Shown here piece by piece: positions 53,565 to 62,043 of a DNA stretch of 64,000 nt (positions are counted from its first letter, which is position 1; each line of letters begins with the position of its first letter). The notes beneath the pieces are model-generated. The model was given only the letters and a program-made list of their open reading frames with translations, ran no database searches and was not told the origin of the DNA. Origin of the DNA: Roseibium sp. MMSF_3412 (GTDB lineage: Bacteria; Pseudomonadota; Alphaproteobacteria; Rhizobiales; Stappiaceae); assembly GCF_030733265.1 (NCBI RefSeq), contig NZ_JASHJI010000007.1:220506-284505 (forward strand), in the 5' to 3' direction. Position numbers and translations under genes: made by a program.

Positions 53565-55382
53565 ATGATCGAAAAAGACGGCGAGGAAGACGGGCGGCTC
53601 GTACTCGGGGTTGCCAAATCTGCAAACGACAATGCCTGGCGTGAGCGGCTAAGCGCTTCCGAGGCACGGACCGCGATGGCGATTGCGCAACTGCAGGGCC
53701 TTCCGGACGTGCTGGCGCGTGTTCTGGCGGCGCGCGGCGTGTCGCAGGAAAGGGCTGCCGACTTCCTGGAGCCGACTCTCAAGTCCCTGATGCCCGACCC
53801 GTCCAGCCTGCAGGACATGGACGCTGCCGTGGAAAGGGTCGCTGACGCCGTTCAGGCATCTGGAAAAATCGCGATCTTTGGTGACTACGATGTTGATGGT
53901 GCGACGTCCTCTGCCATTTTTGCCAAGTACCTCAATTGGTTGGGGCTCGACCCGATCATTCACATCCCCGACCGGATCGTGGAAGGATACGGCCCCAATG
54001 GCCCGGCGATCGAGCACCTTCATGCAGGCGGGGCCGAACTGCTGGTCACGCTGGACTGCGGCAGCACTTCCGGCGAAGCGTTTGAAACAGCCCGCGCCCT
54101 GAACCTCGATGTGGTTGTGATCGACCACCATCAGGTCGGTGAAACGCTTCCGGACGTCGCAGCGCTCGTCAATCCGAACCGTCAGGATGATCTCTCAGGG
54201 CAGGGGCACCTTGCCGCCGTTGGTGTGACATTTCTCTTTCTGGTTGGCCTGAACCGGGAGCTACGGCGCCGAGGGGCATTCGAGGGGAAACGGCAGCCGG
54301 ATCTGATGTCGCTGCTTGATCTTGTCGCCCTTGGAACTGTGTGCGATGTCGTGCCTCTGAAGGACCTGAACCGCGCCTACGTGACGCGGGGCCTTGCAGT
54401 CATGCATCAGCGGCAAAATCCCGGTCTGACAGCGCTTTCCGATGTGGCAAGGGTGAACGGCAAGCCGGTTCCCTACCATTTGGGTTTCCTTGTGGGGCCG
54501 AGAATAAACGCAGGTGGCCGGATCGGCGACGCCGCGCTCGGCGCACGCCTGCTCACGACCCGGGACCCTCACGAAGCGCGCGCAATCGCCGAGCGGCTTG
54601 ATCAGCTGAACAATGAACGCCAGGCGATGGAAGCGCACATGCTGGAGGAAGCGGGTGCCGAGGCACTCGCCGCCATCGACACACGTGACCCGGCGGTCCT
54701 TCTCACCGGTTCAGAGGACTGGCATCCCGGAATAGTCGGCTTGATTGCCTCTCGTTTGAAAGAAACACACCGGCGGCCCGCCTTTGCCATTGCCTACGAC
54801 GCGACGGGCAAGGGGACCGGCTCGGGCAGGTCCGTTCACGGCGTCGATCTTGGCAGCGCCGTGCGCCAGGCAGTCGAAAACGGGCTCCTTGAAAAGGGCG
54901 GCGGACATGCGATGGCAGCCGGCCTGACCGTGCAGCGGGAAAAAGCCGATGACCTGGAGGCGTTCTTCAATCAGGTTCTCAAAAAAGATGTTGAAGCGGC
55001 TACAAAAAAAAGAGAAATACGAGTTGATGCAGCTCTGACGGCCGCCGGGGCAACGCTCGACCTTATGGAGATGCTTGAGAAAGCCGGTCCCTTCGGCGCA
55101 GGTCACTCCGAGCCTGTGTTTGTCTTCCCCGCGCATCGGATCTCTTTCGCGGATGTTGTGGGAAAGGGGCATGTCCGGGCAACGGTTGCCGCCGGTGACG
55201 GGTCGTCGCTGAAAGCCATCTGTTTCAAGGCGGAAGACAAACCTCATGGGAAGATGCTGCTGGAAGGCAGGGGCCGCAATCTTCATCTTGCCGGCACGCT
55301 TTCCATCGATACCTGGCAAGGCACGCCAAAGGTGCAATTGCGCATTCTGGATGTTGCCGATCCACAGAAAACCCGTCTGTGA
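53565..55382 (+). CDS. recJ: Single-stranded-DNA-specific 5'-3' exonuclease RecJ
   Basis: Acts in recombination and mismatch repair. The 605 residues hold the DHH phosphoesterase core: FGDYDVDGATSSAIFAKYLNWLG, LLVTLDCGSTSGEAF, VVIDHHQVGETLP and the fourth metal motif NPNRQDD. The DHHA1 domain contains GSGRSVHGVDLGSAVRQ and KGGGHAMAAGLTV. The C-terminal OB-like region includes AGPFGAGHSEPVFVFPAHRI. An A8 run in the coding strand near 55005 is a possible sequencing or slippage hotspot. There is no clear ribosome-binding site. It follows glpX by 48 bp. Confidence 0.95.
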   Translation: MIEKDGEEDGRLVLGVAKSANDNAWRERLSASEARTAMAIAQLQGLPDVLARVLAARGVSQERAADFLEPTLKSLMPDPSSLQDMDAAVERVADAVQASGKIAIFGDYDVDGATSSAIFAKYLNWLGLDPIIHIPDRIVEGYGPNGPAIEHLHAGGAELLVTLDCGSTSGEAFETARALNLDVVVIDHHQVGETLPDVAALVNPNRQDDLSGQGHLAAVGVTFLFLVGLNRELRRRGAFEGKRQPDLMSLLDLVALGTVCDVVPLKDLNRAYVTRGLAVMHQRQNPGLTALSDVARVNGKPVPYHLGFLVGPRINAGGRIGDAALGARLLTTRDPHEARAIAERLDQLNNERQAMEAHMLEEAGAEALAAIDTRDPAVLLTGSEDWHPGIVGLIASRLKETHRRPAFAIAYDATGKGTGSGRSVHGVDLGSAVRQAVENGLLEKGGGHAMAAGLTVQREKADDLEAFFNQVLKKDVEAATKKREIRVDAALTAAGATLDLMEMLEKAGPFGAGHSEPVFVFPAHRISFADVVGKGHVRATVAAGDGSSLKAICFKAEDKPHGKMLLEGRGRNLHLAGTLSIDTWQGTPKVQLRILDVADPQKTRL

Positions 55383-55410
55383 AGTCCCTGGCCCACAGGG
55401 TAAAGGCGCA

Positions 55411-55425
55411 TTAACCAAACCCTAA
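55411..55425 (+). promoter_or_regulatory. CtrA-like box upstream of a small membrane protein gene
   Basis: TTAA-N7-CTAA (55411-55425) differs by one base from the CtrA consensus TTAA-N7-TTAA. A TTGACG sequence begins 5 bases after it. The assignment rests only on the motif and is uncertain. Confidence 0.35.
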
Positions 55426-55445
55426 GGCCCTTGACGTTAGTTTTT

Positions 55446-55466
55446 CCTCACGAAGGAATCGTGAGG
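55446..55466 (+). promoter_or_regulatory. Hairpin that can hide a ribosome-binding site
   Basis: CCTCACGA (55446-55453) and TCGTGAGG (55459-55466) are exact complements with loop AGGAA. The right arm contains most of GTGAGGG, the likely Shine-Dalgarno of the gene at 55474. Folding would block it. Confidence 0.5.
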
Positions 55467-55473
55467 GATCGAT

Positions 55474-55665
55474 ATGCGCGCTCAGAATGAGCTTTCGCCA
55501 TATTTTGCGGAAATCGAGAAACGCACGGACAATGCCCTAAAAGGCATTCGCGAGGTGCGCAAGTCGGCAAAACTGAGATCTTTGCCATCGCAGCCGAAGG
55601 GAACTGTCGTCGGAAGCGGATTCCTTGTCTTTTTCGCCGTTTTTGTTGGTTTCTTCCTGGATTGA
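55474..55665 (+). CDS. Small C-terminal tail-anchored membrane protein
   Basis: A 63-residue protein with a hydrophilic, helix-prone N-terminal half (ELSPYFAEIEKRTDNALKGIREVRKSA) and one C-terminal membrane helix (GSGFLVFFAVFVGFFLD). The cytoplasmic part is probably a coiled coil. GAGGG lies 7 bases before the ATG, within a hairpin. I do not recognise the family. It sits alone between recJ and the nitrilase-family gene, possibly with a CtrA-type box upstream. Confidence 0.65.
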   Translation: MRAQNELSPYFAEIEKRTDNALKGIREVRKSAKLRSLPSQPKGTVVGSGFLVFFAVFVGFFLD

Positions 55666-55745
55666 TCCGGACCAACATTCACGCTTGAAATCAGCGCGAT
55701 ACCGCCGCTATGTCTGACAGGTCAACTGTTGGAGAGACGTGCGGC

Positions 55746-56660
55746 ATGTCCGATTATCCTATTGCGCTCTGGTCGTTTAACCTGAGCCGTGCTCCGGCTT
55801 CGGTGGAGGTACTGGCACGCCTCATCGACGAAGAAATGCGCAAATCCGCTGTGACCGGTGCAAGACTGATCATGCTTCCGGAGTACTTCATTGAATGCTG
55901 CCTTGCATTCAAGCCGGCGGATCTGACACCCGATCTTGAAATGGCGTTCCTTGCTGACGTGGGCGTTGAGCTGTTGAAACTGGTGGCTCCTCTGCCTCAA
56001 AAGCACGGCATTTCCATTCTCCTGGGAACCATGCCGGTGAAGTCGGACAACGGCATCACCAATTCGGCGTTTCTTTTGACAGCGGATGGCCGCTGTATCC
56101 GGCAGGACAAGCTTTGCTTGACACCATTCGAACAGGACCCGGAAACCTGGCGTCTTACACCCGGCAGCGAACTCGTGGTCTTTGAGCTTGATGGCCTGAA
56201 GATGGCGATTCTCATTTGCCTCGATATCGAGATGCCTGCGTTGAGTTGTCTGCTCGCCGCAACGAAGCCGGATCTCGTACTAGTGCCGTCCATGACCGAA
56301 AAACTCTCCGGTTATCATAGGGTTTTCGGATGCGCCAAGGCGCGCGCGGTCGAACTCATGTGCGCCGTCGCCGTTTGCGGTGTGGTCGGGGTTTCGAAGG
56401 GTACGACGCAAAACGAGTCCAGTGTTTCCGGAGCCGCCTTGTACGTTCCATGCGAAGAAAGTCTTGGTTTCACCGGCGTTGCGGCCGAGATTGCGGCGAC
56501 CGACGGAACCGGTTCGGAAGAACCTCTTCTGACTTGCGCTGTTCCCATGGCAGAGCTGACAGCCCTGAAAGACGGCAAAGCCGAGGTATGGCCGGGGGCG
56601 TGGAGCGCAGCATTGGTCTCGCTCAACGTCGATGACGCGAGGGAATTTGTGAGTAAGTAG
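55746..56660 (+). CDS. Carbon-nitrogen hydrolase (nitrilase superfamily)
   Basis: A 304-residue thiol hydrolase with the Glu-Lys-Cys triad of the superfamily. Glu is in MLPEYFIE, Lys in RQDKLCLTPFE and Cys in MAILICLDIEMP. The segment VPSMTEKLSGYHRVFGCAKARAVELMCAV matches the later conserved helix. It acts on a nitrile, amide or carbamoyl compound, not identifiable. ATG 55746 is chosen over 55710, since GGAGAG lies upstream of it. It is followed by a Nudix gene on the same strand, 87 bp away. Confidence 0.87.
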   Translation: MSDYPIALWSFNLSRAPASVEVLARLIDEEMRKSAVTGARLIMLPEYFIECCLAFKPADLTPDLEMAFLADVGVELLKLVAPLPQKHGISILLGTMPVKSDNGITNSAFLLTADGRCIRQDKLCLTPFEQDPETWRLTPGSELVVFELDGLKMAILICLDIEMPALSCLLAATKPDLVLVPSMTEKLSGYHRVFGCAKARAVELMCAVAVCGVVGVSKGTTQNESSVSGAALYVPCEESLGFTGVAAEIAATDGTGSEEPLLTCAVPMAELTALKDGKAEVWPGAWSAALVSLNVDDAREFVSK

Positions 56661-56747
56661 ATAGGCTGATGCACAAAGTGCGCTTTTGTCTAGACAAATA
56701 GTGCGAACACCACTATGTACACACCTCCATCAGAGGAAGGTGTGAAA

Positions 56748-57233
56748 GTGAGTCTGTCCAGACCGTTTGGAAATGGGGATGCGTCGTGGCTGCAGGGGCT
56801 TTTGGGTTTGTTCTACAAGCCGGCCCGCTTGCAGATCGCGGCCCTGTGCATTCGTCCGGGCGAGACAGAGAACGAGATTCTGCTGGTATCGACGCGGGAT
56901 ACAGGTCGTTTGATCCTGCCCAAAGGATGGCCGGAGCCTGACAGACAGGATTATGAAACGGCCGCCACGGAAGCTTACGAGGAGGCAGGTGTCATCGGAA
57001 AAACCGATCCACACGCACTCGGCACTTTCAGTTCGTACAAGGGCCGGTCGGACGGGTCGAAGGAGCCGACAAAGGTTCTGGTTTTCAAACTGCAGTTCGA
57101 GAAGCAGTTGAGCGAGTTTCCGGAACTGGGTCAGCGGCAATGTCTTTGGCTGCCGTTTTCCGAAGCCGTGGAGCACGCGAACGAAAACAGTCTGAAACAA
57201 TTCCTCCACCACCATCGGGCGGAAATCGCTTAG
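56748..57233 (+). CDS. Nudix hydrolase (DIPP-like)
   Basis: A 161-residue Nudix pyrophosphohydrolase. The Nudix box is GWPEPDRQDYETAATEAYEEAGV, with the catalytic Glu residues present; the Arg of the canonical REUXEEXGU is replaced by Thr-Glu (ATEAYEEAG). KLQFEKQLSEFPELGQRQ and W-F/Y residues follow, as in diphosphoinositol-polyphosphate phosphohydrolase-like bacterial proteins. Substrate not known. GTG 56748 is preceded by GAGGAAGG 6 bases upstream; ATG 56715 is an alternative start without a ribosome-binding site. Its stop overlaps the stop of the convergent gene by four bases. Confidence 0.85.
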   Translation: MSLSRPFGNGDASWLQGLLGLFYKPARLQIAALCIRPGETENEILLVSTRDTGRLILPKGWPEPDRQDYETAATEAYEEAGVIGKTDPHALGTFSSYKGRSDGSKEPTKVLVFKLQFEKQLSEFPELGQRQCLWLPFSEAVEHANENSLKQFLHHHRAEIA

Positions 57234-57976
57234 GAAACCTCTTCAGAGGAGTTTTCTGCACTGACGGACAGGTGACCTGAAGCTTCCAGGGAAAGATGCG
57301 CCCAGACGGGCAGGTGATCCGACGCCACGCGCGCCGTTTTCGACTTGTGAACACCGGCCTTTTCAACCGTGAACTCCGGACTGGTGATGATGCGGTCGAG
57401 ACTTCCGACCGGAAGAGGGCTCGGAAAGCTCTTGCCCGGTGTCGTGACCTCGTAACGCTCCTCGAAAAGTTTCAGGCTGCGCGCCGCGTCGCGCCATTCG
57501 TTCAGATCCCCGATCAGTACTGTCGGCAGATAGTCGAGGTTTTCATGCAACTGGTGCATCAGCGAACTGATCTGTTTCTTGCGGAAATGTCCCACAAGGC
57601 TGAGATGCATGGCGGCAACGCGGATCCTTTCACCGCCTATGTCGAGATCCACCGCGACCGCGCCACGCGGCTCAAGTGTCGGCAGGTTCAGTTTGCGAAA
57701 CTCTATGATCCCGATTGAATCGCGAACAAGGATCGCATTTCCGTGCCAACCCAGGCTCCTGCCGTTTTCTGAAAACGGCACGGGCCGATAGTCGGTTTCT
57801 GAAAGGATCGTGAGCCTGTCCAGAGTGCTCTCGCGTGGACCAAAGCGTTTGTCGGCTTCCTGCAGGGCCAGAACATCGCAATTGAGCTCGCGAATGACTT
57901 TCAACGTCCGTTCGGGGCGGCGACGGGCGTCGACGCCGATTGCCTTTTGAATGTTGTAGGAACCGATCTTGAGCAT
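57230..57976 (-). CDS. Endonuclease/exonuclease/phosphatase-family protein
   Basis: A 248-residue metal-dependent phosphoesterase. It starts MLKIGSYNIQKAIGVDARRRPER and carries the family residues in LALQEADKRFG (Glu), AMHLSLVGHF, LIGDLNEWRD (Asp, Asn) and ASDHLPVWAHL (the Asp-His pair). The family includes DNA repair nucleases, lipid phosphatases and related enzymes, so the substrate is not determined. The open frame extends to 58057, but the family N-terminus begins at 57976. No clear ribosome-binding site is seen. It shares four bases (TTAG) with the Nudix gene end. Confidence 0.87.
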   Translation of the reverse strand: MLKIGSYNIQKAIGVDARRRPERTLKVIRELNCDVLALQEADKRFGPRESTLDRLTILSETDYRPVPFSENGRSLGWHGNAILVRDSIGIIEFRKLNLPTLEPRGAVAVDLDIGGERIRVAAMHLSLVGHFRKKQISSLMHQLHENLDYLPTVLIGDLNEWRDAARSLKLFEERYEVTTPGKSFPSPLPVGSLDRIITSPEFTVEKAGVHKSKTARVASDHLPVWAHLSLEASGHLSVSAENSSEEVS

Positions 57977-58093
57977 GCCGGAGAGAGTTGCGGGATTTGG
58001 CGCGTGTTTGCAAGTCAACGATTGGAGAAAACAATGAACGTTGAAACACGGCAACATGGATTTGCACGCAGCGTAAGCCCACTAAAACAAAAA

Positions 58094-58121
58094 AGCCTCC
58101 ATGAACCTGGCCACAGAGGCT
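58094..58121 (-). terminator. Rho-independent terminator of the sox operon
   Basis: AGCCTC (58094-58099) pairs with GAGGCT (58116-58121). On the minus strand the stem is followed by a run of six T residues. It lies 33 bases past the soxG stop. Confidence 0.75.
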
Positions 58122-58140
58122 CCGCATTGTTGAGCCTGGA

Positions 58141-58166
58141 TGCGTCAGGCTGCGTCAGGCTGCGTC
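58141..58166. repeat. Tandem 10-bp repeat over the soxG stop codon
   Basis: TGCGTCAGGC occurs twice in direct tandem (58141-58150 and 58151-58160), followed by TGCGTC. The soxG stop codon lies in the second copy, and each copy supplies a possible stop. Confidence 0.8.
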
Positions 58167-58730
58167 CAGTTCCCCGGCTGACTGAACCAGAAGCCCGGCA
58201 ACGTAGTCCATGAAGGAAACCCACGCTTCCACGATGAACGTGTCCGGTCCGGTTCGCCATATCATCACAGGTGACTTGTGGAAGATCGTGCGCGAGACCG
58301 TTCCGACCGGAAAGGCATCGAGTGAGAAGTCGATGAAGATGCCGGTGTTGAGCAACCAGGCTGCCTTTTCACCGCTCACGATGATCGCTTCCGAGCGCTC
58401 TGATATGTCGACCAGCGCATGCGGCTGATCCTTGAGTTTGGTCTCGAGCGCCCCGAAAACGTCGCCCAGATCCTCTTCCGGGGCGATGAGCGTCCACTCA
58501 TCGGGGCCCATCCAGAGCGCGGCGCGTTTGGGAGCCACTTCACAGGTGAGCGCTTTGGTGGGCAGCGACACGCCAAAGGCGCTGCCGGCATCAACCACGC
58601 CGGCAGGTCGTGCACGGAACGACAGCCGTGTTACCGGTGCCGCCTTGAGGATTGAAACATCGCCGAGGCTCAAGAGCGGGTCGGCCCCGGCGTCGGGCGT
58701 GATCAGGTCATTGGCCAGAACGTCAGACAT
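58155..58730 (-). CDS. soxG: Sarcosine oxidase gamma subunit
   Basis: The 191-residue gamma subunit of heterotetrameric sarcosine oxidase. It has a GcvT-related fold and completes the enzyme that converts sarcosine to glycine with methylene-THF (or formaldehyde) and hydrogen peroxide. LWMGPDEWTLIAPEEDLGDVF and FHKSPVMIWRTGPDTFIVEAWVSFMDYVAGLL are typical SoxG segments. ATG 58730 is chosen because AAGGAG lies 8 bases upstream; 58754 is the longer alternative. It overlaps the end of soxA by 8 bp. It is the last gene of the operon, followed by a terminator. Confidence 0.93.
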   Translation of the reverse strand: MSDVLANDLITPDAGADPLLSLGDVSILKAAPVTRLSFRARPAGVVDAGSAFGVSLPTKALTCEVAPKRAALWMGPDEWTLIAPEEDLGDVFGALETKLKDQPHALVDISERSEAIIVSGEKAAWLLNTGIFIDFSLDAFPVGTVSRTIFHKSPVMIWRTGPDTFIVEAWVSFMDYVAGLLVQSAGELDAA

Positions 58731-61725
58731 TGATCCGTGCTCCTTCCTTGTCATAGAACACCGGACCGGTTACCTCGACCGGAATGCTGCCGTCCGGCAT
58801 GGGGACGTAAAGCGTCTTGCCTTCAAGGGCATGACCGTTCTTGACGACGGCCAGCGCGATTGTCCGGTCAAGGGCCGGGCTGAAATAGGACGACGTAACG
58901 TGTCCTTCGGCGGGTGTCCCAGTGGCTGGATTCTCGGCGGTCGTTATCTGAGCGCCTTCTTCCAGCTTCACCTTCGGGTCCTTGGTGAGAAGCCCGACGA
59001 ACTGCTTGCGGTTTTCGGCGACGAGATCGGGGCGATCCAGCCCGCGTTTGCCGACGAAGTCGAATTTTTTCTTGCCGATGGCCCAGGTCATGCCGGCGTC
59101 TTGAGGCGTCACCGTTCCGTCCGTGTCCTGGCCGACGATGATGTAGCCCTTTTCGGCGCGCAGGACGTGCATGGTCTCGGTGCCGTATGTGGTGCCGTCA
59201 TGCTTTTCGATTTCCCCGGCAAGCGTCTCCCACATCATCTTTCCGTGGCGGCGCGGCACGTTGATCTCGAAACCGAGTTCGCCCGTAAACGAAATCCTGA
59301 AGAGGCGGCAGGGTACACCACAGAAGGTGGCTTCCCGTACGCTCATATGCGGAAATGCGTCGTTGGAAAGGTCGACGCCTTCGATGAACGGGGCGATGAC
59401 CTCACGCGCTTTCGGCCCCTGGACCGCCGCGACCGCGTATTGTTCGGTCGTCGAGGTGATCCAGACATCGAGGTCCGGCCACTCCGTCTGCAGATAGTCT
59501 TCCATGGTGGCGAACACGCTTGGCGCTCCGCCAGTCGTGGTGGTCACGTGGAAGCGGTCATCGGCCAGTCGTCCGATAACACCATCATCGGAAATGAAGC
59601 CGGCGTCATTCAAGAGAAGGCCGTAACGGCAGCGACCGGGCGCAAGTTTTTTCCACGGGTTGGTGTACATGCGTTCAAGAAATTCGGCCGCATCCGCCCC
59701 GACAACCTCGATCTTGCCGAGCGTCGAGGCATCGAACAGCCCCACGCTGTCGCGCACCGTCTTGCACTCGCGCGCGACCGCAGCATGCATGTCTTCACCC
59801 GGCTTTGGAAAATACCATGTACGCTTCCACTGTCCGACGTCTTCGAAGACACCGCCATGCTCGACAACCCAGTCGTGCGAGGGGGTTTTGCGCACGGGAT
59901 CGAAGAAATCGCCACGGGCAACGCCCGCGAAGATTCCGAATGTCGTCGGCGTATAGGGCAGGCGGAACGTGGTCAGACCGACATCGGTCATCGGACGTTC
60001 CAGCGCGCCGGACGCGATCTGCAGCGCGTTCATGTTGGAAAGGCGTCCCTGATCCGTTGCCATGCCCGTCGTCGTGTAGCGCTTGATGTGCTCGATCGAA
60101 TGCATGCCTTCGCGAACGGCCAGTTTGACGTCTTTGGCGGTGACGTCATTCTGGTAGTCGACAAACGCCTTGACCTTCGACGCGTTGCGGTCATGGGGCA
60201 GGGCGCCAAGCGTGCCGCCTTCACCGGGTTCACCGCCGCTCGCCGCGGCGTAGGTGACCTTGGCTGATTTCCCGGTCGCGGCCTTTGCGGCCTCTTCACC
60301 GGCGGCATACCCGTCCTCGAGCGTTGCCTGCAATCCATAGAGCCCCTTCGCGCCGCCGACGGAGCGTTCTTTCTGAACGGATTTGCCGGGAACATAAGCG
60401 CCTTTGTCGCCGTCCCAGACGACCTTTCCGCGAGACTGCGAATAGAGGCTGACGGTCGGCGTCCAGCCGCCGGACATCAGCAGGGCATCGCAATCGACCT
60501 GACCGCCGGAGGCAACCTGACCGGATGTCATGAGTTTGCCCAGGAGCGCAGCCTTGATGCGCTTGCGCCCAAGCGTGCCGGTGACGACGCACCCGGCCTC
60601 GACGCGGATGTTCCGTGCCTTGGCGATTGACAGAAGGCTTTCAGGCGGGCTTTCGCGCAGATCGACGATGGCGGCGATTTCGACACCATTATCGGCAAGG
60701 TCGAAGGCAACCTGCCAGGCGGTGTCACACGCGGTGGCAATCACCACCTTGTGCCCGACCTTGACCCCGTAACGGTTCAGGTAGGTGCGCCCTGCCTCGG
60801 CAAGCAGGATCCCGGGGCGGTCGTTTTCGGGAAAGACCATCGGCCGCTCGATCGCACCCGAAGCGATCACGACTTCCTTGGCCCTGACCTGCCACAACCG
60901 TTCCCGGGGGAGTTTGGGGTCGGGCTGCGAGAGATGCTCGGTCACCCGTTCGGCGAGCGCGACATAGTTATGAGCGAAGTAGCCGAAAGCGGTGGTTCTT
61001 GAGAGCAGGCGGACATTGTCCGTTGCCGCAAGTTTACCGATCGTCTCTGCAACCCAGTCGGCGGGAGCCTTGCCGTCGATGGTGGCATTTGTTTCCGTCA
61101 GCAGGGAGCCGCCGAATTCTGCCTGTTCGTCACACAGAATGACGCTTGCCCCGGATTCGGCCGCCGCAAGCGCGGCTGCAAGACCTGCGGGGCCGGCACC
61201 TGCTATCAGCACATCGCAATGCGCAAACTGGTTGCCGTAAAAGTCCTGATCGGGATTTTGCGGTGGCTTGCCGAGCCCGGCAGCGGCCCGGATAACCGGT
61301 TCGTAGACCCTGTCCCAGAAGGACTTCGGCCACATGAAGGTCTTGTAGTAGAACCCGGCGGGAAAGAACATCGACAGCCGGTCGTTGATCGCACCGACAT
61401 CGAAACCGAGCGACGGGAAGCGGTTCTGGGAGATCGCTTCAAGCCCCTGATAAAGCTCGACCTGCGTTGCGCGCAGGTTCGGGGTCTGGTCGCCGTGCCG
61501 GTAAATGCCAACCAGCGCGTTCGGTTCTTCCGAACCGGCCGTGACGATGCCGCGGGGCCGGTGATACTTGAACGATCTGCCGACAAGGTGGACGCCATTG
61601 GCAAGCAGGGCAGAGGCGAGCGTGTCGCCCGCGTGCCCCTGCATCTGTTCACCGTCGAAAGTGAAGCTGATCTCTCCGGCCCTGTCGATCCGGCCGCCTT
61701 TTTCGGTACGGAATGGCTGGCTCAT
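58723..61725 (-). CDS. soxA: Sarcosine oxidase alpha subunit
   Basis: The 1000-residue catalytic and structural subunit. The N-terminal ferredoxin-like domain (about 1-100) contains RSFKYHRPRGIVTAG. An NAD-binding Rossmann domain follows (about 170-330: CDVLIAGAGPAGLAAALAAAESG), then a dinucleotide-fold region that includes PMVFPENDRPGILLAEAGRTYLNRYGV. The C-terminal GcvT domain (about 610-1000) binds folate (LNDAGFISDDGVIGRLADDRFHVTTTTGG; SFTGELGFEINV; RTIALAVVKNG). It overlaps the soxD stop by four bases (ATGA). The length and domain order are normal. Confidence 0.96.
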   Translation of the reverse strand: MSQPFRTEKGGRIDRAGEISFTFDGEQMQGHAGDTLASALLANGVHLVGRSFKYHRPRGIVTAGSEEPNALVGIYRHGDQTPNLRATQVELYQGLEAISQNRFPSLGFDVGAINDRLSMFFPAGFYYKTFMWPKSFWDRVYEPVIRAAAGLGKPPQNPDQDFYGNQFAHCDVLIAGAGPAGLAAALAAAESGASVILCDEQAEFGGSLLTETNATIDGKAPADWVAETIGKLAATDNVRLLSRTTAFGYFAHNYVALAERVTEHLSQPDPKLPRERLWQVRAKEVVIASGAIERPMVFPENDRPGILLAEAGRTYLNRYGVKVGHKVVIATACDTAWQVAFDLADNGVEIAAIVDLRESPPESLLSIAKARNIRVEAGCVVTGTLGRKRIKAALLGKLMTSGQVASGGQVDCDALLMSGGWTPTVSLYSQSRGKVVWDGDKGAYVPGKSVQKERSVGGAKGLYGLQATLEDGYAAGEEAAKAATGKSAKVTYAAASGGEPGEGGTLGALPHDRNASKVKAFVDYQNDVTAKDVKLAVREGMHSIEHIKRYTTTGMATDQGRLSNMNALQIASGALERPMTDVGLTTFRLPYTPTTFGIFAGVARGDFFDPVRKTPSHDWVVEHGGVFEDVGQWKRTWYFPKPGEDMHAAVARECKTVRDSVGLFDASTLGKIEVVGADAAEFLERMYTNPWKKLAPGRCRYGLLLNDAGFISDDGVIGRLADDRFHVTTTTGGAPSVFATMEDYLQTEWPDLDVWITSTTEQYAVAAVQGPKAREVIAPFIEGVDLSNDAFPHMSVREATFCGVPCRLFRISFTGELGFEINVPRRHGKMMWETLAGEIEKHDGTTYGTETMHVLRAEKGYIIVGQDTDGTVTPQDAGMTWAIGKKKFDFVGKRGLDRPDLVAENRKQFVGLLTKDPKVKLEEGAQITTAENPATGTPAEGHVTSSYFSPALDRTIALAVVKNGHALEGKTLYVPMPDGSIPVEVTGPVFYDKEGARINV

Positions 61726-62027
61726 TTGCCGGCCTCCTTGGCAAGCTCTTCAAGGTCCGGCATCGGTTCGCCTGCCTTGTAGAAACTGAGAAAGTCGTCG
61801 GTGACCGTGTTGCGCACCGCATTGAAGAAACGCCCGCATCCGTGGGTATGGCGCCAACGTTCGACGTAAACACCCTTGGTATTGCTGCGCATGTAAAGGA
61901 AGTTGACCCAGTCTTCTTCGGTGGCCGCGGACGGATCGACCGGGCGTGCGATATGAGCCTGGCCGCCGCAGGAAAACTCCGTCTCCGGACGCTCGACACC
62001 GCAATAGGGGCAGTAAACCAGCAACAT
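61722..62027 (-). CDS. soxD: Sarcosine oxidase delta subunit
   Basis: The 101-residue zinc-binding small subunit. LLVYCPYCGVERPETEFSCGGQAHI contains the conserved CxxC and a third Cys, and RHTHGCGRFFNAVRNTVTDDFL provides His and Cys ligands. The open frame continues upstream, but ATG 62027, with GAGGGGAG upstream, gives the family N-terminus. It follows soxB by 16 bp and overlaps soxA by four bases. Confidence 0.94.
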   Translation of the reverse strand: MLLVYCPYCGVERPETEFSCGGQAHIARPVDPSAATEEDWVNFLYMRSNTKGVYVERWRHTHGCGRFFNAVRNTVTDDFLSFYKAGEPMPDLEELAKEAGK

Positions 62028-62043
62028 CTGATGAATTCTCCCC

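Noticed and set aside
58432..60267. 611-codon open frame on the plus strand opposite soxA
   Set aside because: It overlaps the well-supported soxA/soxG genes completely, and its translation shows no family features. Long antisense frames are expected in GC-rich DNA.
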